5,406 bases of DNA, from contig CAYLVM010000137.1 in NCBI GenBank assembly GCA_964387145.1, forward strand, positions 1-5,406, in the 5' to 3' direction. A model generated the notes under the pieces. That model did not search any database. It was given only the letters and a program-made list of their open reading frames with translations, and had not been told where the DNA came from. This document shows, piece by piece, positions 1 through 5,341 of the stretch (within the stretch, counting starts at the first letter, position 1; each line of letters begins with the position of its first letter). The translations under genes were made by a program, and so were the position numbers. Source of the stretch: JAMBLL01 sp964387145 (GTDB lineage Bacteria; Actinomycetota; Acidimicrobiia; Spongiisociales; UBA5794).

Positions 1-234
1 GGCCACGAAGGCGATCGACAGCCACGCCATGAGCCAGCCCTTGAACGGCGATCTCTTGCCGAAGAGCACGATGAGGAACGCCATGACGAGCGGGACGACG
101 ACGATCAACCATGCGTACTCGACGAGCGGGCCGCTCGTGATCCCGGGCACAAGCACTTCTGCCTCTTTGACGCCTTCTACGCCCTCCTCTGTTGCGAGGA
201 TGATCTGAGGGAGGATGGTTGCAAGAAAGCTCAT
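1..234 (-). CDS. nuoL: NADH-quinone oxidoreductase subunit L, N-terminal part (3' end outside window)
   Basis: Large antiporter-like membrane subunit at the distal end of the complex I membrane arm, expected to carry one proton channel. Only the first 78 residues are present; the frame stays open to the window edge. The ATG at 234-232 lies 4 bases past the nuoK stop, with AAGGG (247-243) 8 bases upstream; an ATG at 239-237 is followed at once by a stop, so it is excluded. Residues 1-37 form an acidic, only partly hydrophobic leader. The first clear membrane segment is about residues 40-58 (YAWLIVVVPLVMAFLIVLFG), followed by a basic loop (KRSPFKG) and the start of a second helix. The identity rests mainly on position after nuoK and on this opening helix-loop-helix, which fits NuoL; NuoM or NuoN would be less usual here. 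Confidence 0.85.
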   Translation of the reverse strand, partial: MSFLATILPQIILATEEGVEGVKEAEVLVPGITSGPLVEYAWLIVVVPLVMAFLIVLFGKRSPFKGWLMAWLSIAFVA

Positions 235-238
235 CGCA

Positions 239-544
239 TCAACCCTTCATCTCGCTGAGTTCATCGATATCCGCAGACTGGCGGTTGCGGTAGATCATCA
301 GCACGATCGCGATACCGATCGCGACCTCGGCAGCAGCAAGGGCTATGACGAACAGAGAGAGCATCTGGCCGGACTTCAACTGATCCTGAAGGTACGTGTC
401 GAACGCGACGAGGTTGATGTTGACGGCGGCGAGCATGAGCTCCACAGATGCGAGCACGAGCACGGCGTTCCTACGGGTGATCACGCCGTAGAGGCCCATC
501 GAGAAGAGTGCAGAGCCGAGAAGGAGGAACTGGACGATCGTCAC
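239..544 (-). CDS. nuoK: NADH-quinone oxidoreductase subunit K
   Basis: Small membrane subunit (ND4L homologue) of the complex I proton-translocating arm. The product has 101 residues, the normal family length, with three hydrophobic helices. The two membrane glutamates of the family, Glu36 and Glu72 in E. coli, are seen as Glu35 (in ASVELMLAAVNIN) and Glu73 (in ALAAAEVAIGIAI). The C-terminus SEMKG resembles SEMRG of the E. coli protein. The GTG start at 544-542 overlaps the nuoJ stop (GTGA) and has a strong Shine-Dalgarno sequence, GGAGG at 556-552, 7 bases upstream. The frame stays open further upstream to an ATG at 640, but that would add 32 arginine-rich residues lying inside nuoJ, so the GTG is preferred. 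Confidence 0.95.
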   Translation of the reverse strand: MTIVQFLLLGSALFSMGLYGVITRRNAVLVLASVELMLAAVNINLVAFDTYLQDQLKSGQMLSLFVIALAAAEVAIGIAIVLMIYRNRQSADIDELSEMKG

Positions 545-1083
545 GATCCGCCCTCCTCGTCGTCGCGCCTTGCCAGGGCGATGCCACCGATCATCGCTGT
601 CAGGAGCACGAACGACACAACCTCGAACGGAATGACCCACCGTGTGAACATGATGTTCGCGATCTCGGCAGTGCTAGACGGCTCGAACGGAGCGATCATG
701 GCGTTTCCGAACGCTTCGAGAACTGCGTAGGCGATCACAGCGAACAGGACGATGCTGAGGAGGCCCGCCGGAACGCGAACGCTGCGGGGGTGGCTCAGGT
801 CTCCTTCCTCTGTCAGGGGTGCACGCGTGATCATGATGCCGATGAGGAAGAGGATGACGACCGCACCGATGTAGACCAGCACGACGGTCCAACCGACGAA
901 CTCGGCACCGAGCATGATGAAGAGGGCGGCGGTACCGGCGAGTGCGACCACGAGATACAGGATCGCCCGAACGATGTTGTTGCTCGTCACGGTCCGCCAC
1001 CCCGCGAACAGCGTCGGGAGAGCGATGGCGAGGAACGCCCAGTTGGCCGCCTCCCTGAACCAGTCCGCTACCGAGACGGTCAT
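541..1083 (-). CDS. nuoJ: NADH-quinone oxidoreductase subunit J
   Basis: Membrane subunit (ND6 homologue) lying between NuoH/NuoA and NuoK in the complex I membrane arm. The product has 180 residues with about five hydrophobic segments, near residues 12-28, 38-58, 63-86, 105-124 and 151-172. The third segment (GWTVVLVYIGAVVILFLIG) matches the best conserved helix of the family, the one that carries the pi-bulge in known structures. The C-terminus is a short acidic tail (RRDDEEGGS). The ATG at 1083-1081 overlaps the nuoI stop as ATGA and has GGAG at 1092-1089, 5 bases upstream. The same frame is open far upstream, but that part is an out-of-frame reading of nuoI. Identity is supported by both sequence and position between nuoI and nuoK. 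Confidence 0.93.
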   Translation of the reverse strand: MTVSVADWFREAANWAFLAIALPTLFAGWRTVTSNNIVRAILYLVVALAGTAALFIMLGAEFVGWTVVLVYIGAVVILFLIGIMITRAPLTEEGDLSHPRSVRVPAGLLSIVLFAVIAYAVLEAFGNAMIAPFEPSSTAEIANIMFTRWVIPFEVVSFVLLTAMIGGIALARRDDEEGGS

Positions 1084-1553
1084 CGTGACTCCAGTGCAGG
1101 TGGTTCGGGGACGGTTGCAAGCCACTCGGTCAGCTTCTCCTTGTCGTGGAGAAGATCGGCGATCCTCGGCTCGCTGTACTCGTACTCGGGACTCCAGAAC
1201 AGTGCGTTGAACGGGCACACCTCGACACAGATACCGCAGTACATACAGAGGCTGTAGTCGATATCGAACCGGTCGAGGGTCGCTCGCGTCTTGACACGGC
1301 CGCCGGGTTTTGCGGGTGGCTGCTCCTCTTTGTGACCCTCGATGTAGATGCACCAGTCCGGGCACTCGCGTGCACACAGCATGCAAACCGTGCAGTTGTC
1401 GACATCGAGTGAGATCACTCCACGAGCGCGCGGCACCGGGATCTCCTTGACGTCGGGGTACATCGTCACCGGTGCCGGTCTGACCATGGCCTTGAACGTG
1501 ACCCCCATGCCTTTGAAGAGGCCGGGGAACGGGAAGCTGATCGACTTCGACAT
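1080..1553 (-). CDS. nuoI: NADH-quinone oxidoreductase subunit I (two 4Fe-4S ferredoxin-type protein)
   Basis: Peripheral-arm subunit (TYKY homologue) carrying clusters N6a and N6b, which pass electrons to N2 in NuoB. The product has 157 residues. Two ferredoxin motifs are intact: Cys54, Cys57, Cys60 and Cys64 (CTVCMLCARECP), and Cys103, Cys106, Cys109 and Cys113 (CMYCGICVEVCP). An extra Cys68 in CPDWCI has a counterpart in E. coli NuoI. The stretches CPDWCIYIEGHKE and SLCMYCGICVEVCPFNALFW are of the style I remember from actinobacterial NuoI proteins. The ATG at 1553-1551 shares one base with the nuoH stop (TGATG). With nuoG absent from the locus, NuoI would be the entry point for electrons from an unidentified donor; that is inference. 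Confidence 0.96.
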   Translation of the reverse strand: MSKSISFPFPGLFKGMGVTFKAMVRPAPVTMYPDVKEIPVPRARGVISLDVDNCTVCMLCARECPDWCIYIEGHKEEQPPAKPGGRVKTRATLDRFDIDYSLCMYCGICVEVCPFNALFWSPEYEYSEPRIADLLHDKEKLTEWLATVPEPPALESR

Positions 1554-2563
1554 CACAGCACCACCTTGAAGATGGACACGATGGCGATGTTGACGAGGGC
1601 CAGAGGGATCAACCAGGTCCATGCAAGCGTCTGGAGCTGGTCCTCACGGAGCCTCGGCCAGGTGAAGCGGATCCAGATGATGATGAACACGAGGATCGCG
1701 ATCTTCCCGATCAGGATTCCGGGTCCGAGTACGTTCGCCATCACTCCCGTGACACCGGGGAGGCCGTAGCCACCGAGGTACAGCGTTGCTGCGATCGCCG
1801 ACAGACCGATCATCGACGCGTACTCACCGAGAAAGAACATCGTGAACCGGATACCGGAGTACTCGGTGAGGTACCCCATCGTGAGCTCCGACTCTGCGAT
1901 CGGCATGTCGAAGGGGATGCGGGACAACTCGGCGACAGCGGCGATCATGAAGATGGCGAAGCCGACGATCTGGCCACGCAGGATGAACGGTAGAGCAACG
2001 TCGAACGATCCGATCGAGAACCAGACCTCGTTCTGCACCTCGACGATCCCGTTAAGGGACAGTGTGCCTGCCTGAACGACCACAGCAACCACAGCGAGGA
2101 CGAGAGGCATCTCATACGCGATGAGCTGGGCTGCCGCCCGGATGCCACCGATGAGGGAGTACTTGTTCGCCGAAGACCAACCTGCCATGAGAATGCCGAG
2201 CACGGACAGCGAAGAGATCGCAAGCACGTAGTAGATGCCAACATCGAGATCGACCGCCACGAGGTCGGGCCCGAACGGGATCACGACGAACACCGCAAGC
2301 GTCGACATCATCACGACGTACGGTGCAAGTCCGTACACGGTTCGATCGGCTCCGGTCGGTGCGAGGTCCTCCTTCTGGAGGAACTTGAGACCGTCGGCGA
2401 GCGGCTGGGCCCAGCCCCACCGGCCACCGGCGTAGTACGGGCCGATGCGGCTCTGCATGTGTGAGCCGGCCTTGAGCTCCACATAGATGACCACGAGGGC
2501 ACCGATGATCACGAAGAGCAGCACGGCGACGACCTTGATGAGGATCTCGATTCCCAGGATCAT
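1553..2563 (-). CDS. nuoH: NADH-quinone oxidoreductase subunit H
   Basis: Membrane subunit (ND1 homologue) that closes the quinone chamber against the peripheral arm and begins the charged channel into the membrane arm. The product has 336 residues with about eight or nine hydrophobic helices. Recognisable motifs are LADGLKFLQKED (55-66), the helix with Glu151 (LIAYEMPLVLAV, equivalent to E. coli Glu157), and the long loop starting RIPFDMPIAESEL (215-227), followed by EYSGIRF and FFLGEY. In that loop the first of three usual glutamates (E. coli Glu216, in PEAEQEL) is Ile222 here, while Glu224 and Glu226 remain. The usual GPNRVGP-type loop reads GPYYAGGRWGW. The ATG at 2563-2561 overlaps the nuoD stop as ATGA. 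The Shine-Dalgarno match is weak, so coupling to nuoD translation is likely. Confidence 0.96.
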   Translation of the reverse strand: MILGIEILIKVVAVLLFVIIGALVVIYVELKAGSHMQSRIGPYYAGGRWGWAQPLADGLKFLQKEDLAPTGADRTVYGLAPYVVMMSTLAVFVVIPFGPDLVAVDLDVGIYYVLAISSLSVLGILMAGWSSANKYSLIGGIRAAAQLIAYEMPLVLAVVAVVVQAGTLSLNGIVEVQNEVWFSIGSFDVALPFILRGQIVGFAIFMIAAVAELSRIPFDMPIAESELTMGYLTEYSGIRFTMFFLGEYASMIGLSAIAATLYLGGYGLPGVTGVMANVLGPGILIGKIAILVFIIIWIRFTWPRLREDQLQTLAWTWLIPLALVNIAIVSIFKVVL

Positions 2564-3744
2564 CGGTCCACATCCCCGAGGACGAAGTCGAGAGAACCGA
2601 GGATGGCAACAAGGTCGGGGACGAGCTGATCCTGGAGGATCCACGGAAGGATCGTCAGGTTCGAGAACGAGGTCGAACGGATCTTCAAGCGGTAGGGCAT
2701 CTTGCCGCCTTCGGACACGATGTAGTAACCGAACTCACCCTTCGGGTTCTCGGCCCTCGAGTAGACCTGACCCTTCGGAGCCTTGAGGATGCGCGGGACC
2801 TTCGCCTGGAGCGGGCCTGGTTGGATCTTTTCGATCGCCTGTCTGATGATCTTGACGGACTCACGGATCTCATCCTGGCGAACGACGTACCTGTCGTAGC
2901 AGTCGCCGTCGGTCCTGGTCACGACGTCGAAGTCGACCTGGTCGTAGGTGAGGTAGCTGTCGGCTTTGCGCAGGTCGTAGGCGACCCCCGATGCCCGCAG
3001 GTTGGGTCCCGACAGGCCGTACTCGATCGCCTTGTCCGGCGGGATGACACCGATACCGACCGTTCGCATCTTGACGAACTCGTTGCCTGTGACGAGGAGG
3101 TCGATGTCGTCGCAGATCGATTCCATACGATCCATGGCTGCTGCCGTGCGGTCGAAGAAGCCTGCAGGGAGGTCCATCGACTGCTTCTTGGTCGTCGATC
3201 CTCCGCCGTAGTTCGGTTTGACGCCACCGACACGGTTGAAGTTGGGGTGGAACCGTCCTCCGGTGACATCCTCGATGAGTTCGAGGATGTGCTCACGTTC
3301 TCGCAGTGTGTGCATCAGGGGAGTCGTCGCTCCGAGTTCGAGGGGGTACGATGACATGAAGACGAGGTGCGAGGAGATCCGTGCGAGTTCCGAGAGAATG
3401 AGGCGGATCCATTGTGCTCGCTCGGGCGCCTCGACGCCCATGAGCTTCTCTACGCCGAGAATGAACGGAACCTCGTTCGCAAAGCCCGAGACCCAGTCGA
3501 TCCTGTTCACGAGCGCGGTGATCTGAGCGTAGGTACGCACCTCGGAGATTTTCTCGTACCCACGGTGCATGTACCCGATGACGGGTTCGACCTCCCGGAC
3601 ACGCTCACCGTCGACCTTTGCAATCAGTCGCAAGACGCCGTGTGTCGAAGGGTGCTGTGGACCGATGTTGAGGGTCATGTCCGGGGTCTGGAGCTCGACG
3701 GAGACCGCGACCTCCGAGCGGTGCATCATCTCTCGAGACGTCAC
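2560..3744 (-). CDS. nuoD: NADH-quinone oxidoreductase subunit D (49-kDa type)
   Basis: Quinone-pocket subunit of complex I, homologous to the [NiFe]-hydrogenase large subunit but without metal-ligand cysteines. The product has 394 residues. Family motifs are NIGPQHPSTHG (26-36, His31 and His35), HRGYEKISEVRTYAQ (60-74), SELARISSHLVF (118-129), GYYIVSEGGKMPYRLKIR near residue 340, and the terminal ILGSLDFVLGDVDR. His35 matches Thermus His38. Thermus Tyr87, which contacts the quinone head group, is Trp84 here (codon TGG, 3495-3493), and Thermus Asp139 is Glu136 (codon GAA, 3339-3337). Compared with Thermus there is an insertion of about 13 residues (177-189) and a loss of about 25 between residues 313 and 325. 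The GTG start is chosen because GGAGGTGA lies just upstream; ATGs at 3729 and 3726 are too far from it. nuoH follows directly, with no nuoEFG between. Confidence 0.97.
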   Translation of the reverse strand: MTSREMMHRSEVAVSVELQTPDMTLNIGPQHPSTHGVLRLIAKVDGERVREVEPVIGYMHRGYEKISEVRTYAQITALVNRIDWVSGFANEVPFILGVEKLMGVEAPERAQWIRLILSELARISSHLVFMSSYPLELGATTPLMHTLREREHILELIEDVTGGRFHPNFNRVGGVKPNYGGGSTTKKQSMDLPAGFFDRTAAAMDRMESICDDIDLLVTGNEFVKMRTVGIGVIPPDKAIEYGLSGPNLRASGVAYDLRKADSYLTYDQVDFDVVTRTDGDCYDRYVVRQDEIRESVKIIRQAIEKIQPGPLQAKVPRILKAPKGQVYSRAENPKGEFGYYIVSEGGKMPYRLKIRSTSFSNLTILPWILQDQLVPDLVAILGSLDFVLGDVDR

Positions 3745-4349
3745 GCGTCACCTCCGTCGTCGGCCTTTTCCTTGGCCGGCATGGCCTCGACGTCGACGTC
3801 ACCCGGCCACGGTTTGACCTCACGGGCGATCAGGGGGTACGACTTGAGGAGAGGGTTCCCGATGAAGTCGTCCGGGAGATAGAGCGGTATGAGATTGTCG
3901 TTGCCTGCGAAGTCGATTCCGAACATCTCATGTGCTTCGCGCTCGTGCCACGCTGCACCCCCGATGTGTGGAGCGAGAGAGTCGATCACTGCATCGTCCT
4001 TCGGGACGGTTGCGATGAAGTTCACGGCGTCCGCGTTCTCGACGGATGAGAGACGGCAGATGACCTCGAAACGCTCCTCGAGGGTTTCCGGGTCGTCGAC
4101 CCCCTCACCGACCTCCGTCGTTGCGGACCAGTCGATGGCGGAGAGCCAGGAGAAGAACGGCAGCTCGTCTCGAGCGGCCACGATGGTCTCGACCCACTTC
4201 GTACGGTCGACGAACACGCGGATCGTGTCGAACTCGACGGTGAAGCCGTCGGCGTCGTAGCGCTCGGCGATCCCGGCGGCATATGTGGTGAGCGCATCGG
4301 GCGCTTGATCAACATTGTCGGCATCGGTGGTGGCGGGAGAGTCGGTCAT
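3741..4349 (-). CDS. nuoC: NADH-quinone oxidoreductase subunit C (30-kDa type)
   Basis: Peripheral-arm subunit without cofactors that packs against NuoD and NuoB. The product has 202 residues and is separate from NuoD, unlike the fused E. coli NuoCD. The family signature is clear at residues 134-149 (WHEREAHEMFGIDFAG), followed by LYLPDDFIGNPLLKSYPL (156-173). The ending REVKPWPGDVDVEAMP, followed by a charged tail, is of a kind I recall from actinobacterial NuoC. Residues 1-20 are a polar, low-complexity leader of little conservation. The ATG at 4349-4347 overlaps the nuoB stop as ATGA and has GGAGG at 4362-4358, 8 bases upstream. The reading frame extends upstream to 4535, but that part lies within nuoB and is not protein-like. 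Confidence 0.95.
   Translation of the reverse strand: MTDSPATTDADNVDQAPDALTTYAAGIAERYDADGFTVEFDTIRVFVDRTKWVETIVAARDELPFFSWLSAIDWSATTEVGEGVDDPETLEERFEVICRLSSVENADAVNFIATVPKDDAVIDSLAPHIGGAAWHEREAHEMFGIDFAGNDNLIPLYLPDDFIGNPLLKSYPLIAREVKPWPGDVDVEAMPAKEKADDGGDA
3748..3755 (-). promoter_or_regulatory. Strong ribosome binding site deciding the nuoD start
   Basis: GGAGGTGA on the minus strand lies inside the 3' end of nuoC. Its GGAGG core (3755-3751) is 6 bases from the GTG at 3744-3742, but 21 or more bases from the downstream ATGs at 3729 and 3726. It therefore favours the GTG that overlaps the nuoC stop. Confidence 0.75.
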
Positions 4350-4831
4350 CGATCGCCCCTCCACTTGTCCCTGACGTTCTCGTTCGTGATCTTGTCCTGG
4401 AGCAGGATGATCCCCTCGAGCAACGCCTCGGGGCGAGGTGGGCAGCCAGGGACGTAGATGTCGACCGGCATGATCTGATCGACACCCTTCGTCACCGAGT
4501 ACGAATCCCAGTACGGCCCACCGGTGTTCGAGCACGACCCCATCGAGATGACGTACTTCGGCTCAGGCATCTGATCGTAGAGGCGCTTGACCGCTGGGGC
4601 CATCTTGTCAGTAACGGTGCCTGCAACCACCATGAGGTCGGACTGGCGCGGAGATGCAGGGAGCGGCACGATGCCGAAACGCATGAAGTCATAGCGGGGA
4701 CCGGCGACCGCCATCACTTCGATGGCACAGCACGCGAGGCCGAACTGGAAGTACCACAACGAGTACTTGCGGGACCAGTTCAACAGCCATGACAGGGGCT
4801 TGGGTGCCCCGAACTTCTCGATCACTCCCAC
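4346..4831 (-). CDS. nuoB: NADH-quinone oxidoreductase subunit B (PSST type, cluster N2)
   Basis: Carries 4Fe-4S cluster N2, the last electron carrier before quinone. The product has 161 residues. The four cluster ligands are present: tandem Cys34-Cys35 (FGLACCAIE), Cys100 (MGSCSNTGG) and Cys130 (VPGCPPRPEALL). In the loop before SPRQSD (60-65), the Arg seen in E. coli and Thermus (VLRASPRQAD, VFRASPRQAD) is Pro58 here (LPASPRQSD). The start is uncertain between two in-frame GTGs: 4831-4829, with GGAAGGG (4847-4841) 9 bases upstream, and 4825-4823, which forms a GTGA overlap with the nuoA stop but sits 15 bases from that site. I chose 4831; the alternative shortens the protein by two residues. 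The frame continues upstream across the intergenic gap, but that part has no NuoB character. Confidence 0.96.
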   Translation of the reverse strand: MGVIEKFGAPKPLSWLLNWSRKYSLWYFQFGLACCAIEVMAVAGPRYDFMRFGIVPLPASPRQSDLMVVAGTVTDKMAPAVKRLYDQMPEPKYVISMGSCSNTGGPYWDSYSVTKGVDQIMPVDIYVPGCPPRPEALLEGIILLQDKITNENVRDKWRGDR

Positions 4832-5205
4832 TGTAGGACGCCCTTCCGGATGGCGTAGACCAGGCCGACGAGCAACATCCCGATGAAGACGAACATCTCG
4901 ACCAGAGCGAACCCGCCGATCCCGATCGAGTCGAAGTGCTCGAGCTGCATCGCCCACGGAAAGATGAACACAGCCTCGACGTCGAAGATGAGGAAGAGAA
5001 GCGCAAAGACGTAGTAGCGGATGTGGCTCTGGCTCCATCCCCCACCGACCGGCTCGATACCGGATTCGTAGGGAACGTCCTTCAAACCGCCGGGCGCCTT
5101 GGGCGCGAGCAGCTTCGATGTGCCGACGGCGGCACCGACCAGCAGCGCGCCTACTGCGATGAAGACTGCAACGGTGACGTAGTCGCCGTAGTACTGATTG
5201 AGCAC
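4822..5205 (-). CDS. nuoA: NADH-quinone oxidoreductase subunit A
   Basis: Small membrane subunit (ND3 homologue) at the junction between the peripheral and membrane arms; first gene of the operon. The product has 127 residues with three hydrophobic helices, near residues 10-33, 64-88 and 96-118. Family motifs are YESGIEP (46-52) and FLIFDVEAVFIFPW (71-84), with Asp75 and Glu77 in the second helix. The mitochondrial switch-loop cysteine (YECG) is serine here, as in E. coli NuoA (ESG), so this is not unusual for bacteria. The GTG at 5205-5203 is preferred, with AAGGG at 5217-5213, 7 bases upstream. An ATG at 5355 would add 50 residues that are not NuoA-like and would overlap the divergent gene. 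Confidence 0.94.
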   Translation of the reverse strand: MLNQYYGDYVTVAVFIAVGALLVGAAVGTSKLLAPKAPGGLKDVPYESGIEPVGGGWSQSHIRYYVFALLFLIFDVEAVFIFPWAMQLEHFDSIGIGGFALVEMFVFIGMLLVGLVYAIRKGVLQWE

Positions 5206-5221
5206 CCCGAAACCCTTCGAG

Positions 5222-5254
5222 CCTCTCCCGGCTGCAAGAGCCGCCAACGGGAGG
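5222..5254 (-). promoter_or_regulatory. GC-rich hairpin in the nuoA leader region
   Basis: As minus-strand RNA, an inner stem CGGCT/AGCCG (5243-5239 with 5233-5229) closes a 5-base loop. An outer pairing CTCCC/GGGAG (5253-5249 with 5229-5225) can surround it with a one-sided bulge; it shares base 5229 with the inner stem. There is no following U-run, so it is not a terminator. The nuoA Shine-Dalgarno site lies 5 bases past the structure. If transcription starts near 5250, part of the outer arm would not be transcribed. Confidence 0.4.
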
Positions 5255-5256
5255 CG

Positions 5257-5286
5257 ATTGTAGGACTGCCACGGTGCCAGAACCAA
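5257..5286 (-). promoter_or_regulatory. Putative promoter of the nuo operon
   Basis: On the minus strand TACAAT (5262-5257) matches five of six bases of the sigma-70-type -10 box. TTGGTT (5286-5281) lies 18 bases upstream as a weak -35 box that matches only its TTG. Transcription would start near 5250, leaving a leader of about 45 bases before the nuoA GTG. It is the best promoter-like pair I found in the gap; there is no experimental support. Confidence 0.5.
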
Positions 5287-5298
5287 CTCTTTGCTGTC

Positions 5299-5341
5299 GA
5301 CAAGACGATCCGAGCCTCCCTGTATCCGGTAGCGTCTTGTC
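5299..5341. repeat. Perfect 9-base inverted repeat between the divergent genes, possible operator
   Basis: GACAAGACG at 5299-5307 is exactly complementary in reverse to CGTCTTGTC at 5333-5341, with 25 bases between. The right arm abuts the ATG of the plus-strand gene and overlaps its TAGCGT element; the left arm lies 12 bases upstream of the proposed nuo -35 box. Arm-to-arm spacing is 34 bases, a little over three helical turns. The spacer contains ATCCG twice (5308-5312 and 5324-5328). The position suits a regulator-binding site; this is inference. Confidence 0.45.
5330..5335 (+). promoter_or_regulatory. Possible -10 element of a leaderless transcript
   Basis: TAGCGT fits the TANNNT pattern common in actinobacterial -10 boxes and ends 6 bases before the ATG at 5342, so transcription could start at the start codon itself. 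No convincing -35 box is visible 17-18 bases upstream. The absence of a Shine-Dalgarno sequence before this ATG agrees with leaderless translation. Confidence 0.3.

Noticed and set aside
508..1257. Long plus-strand open frame opposite nuoK, nuoJ and nuoI
   Set aside because: Its translation is rich in Asp, Glu, Arg and His with no domain-like pattern, as expected for the antisense of high-GC membrane-protein genes; the minus-strand genes explain the region fully.
2821..3354. Plus-strand open frame opposite nuoD
   Set aside because: It lies wholly within a clear NuoD coding sequence, and its Asp/Val/Arg-rich translation mirrors the nuoD codon pattern; no ribosome site or partner gene supports it.
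4684..4831. Frameshift or pseudogene in nuoB because of its atypical loop
   Set aside because: All four N2 cysteines and the remaining motifs are in one frame, so Pro58 is a substitution, not the trace of a frameshift.
5222..5254. Rho-independent terminator in the nuoA leader
   Set aside because: The hairpin is not followed by a U-run on either strand, and it precedes the first gene of the operon with a ribosome site directly after it.
5295..5302. TGTCGACA palindrome as an operator by itself
   Set aside because: Only 8 bases long with no symmetric extension; it overlaps the left arm of the better 9-base inverted repeat and is easily a chance match.
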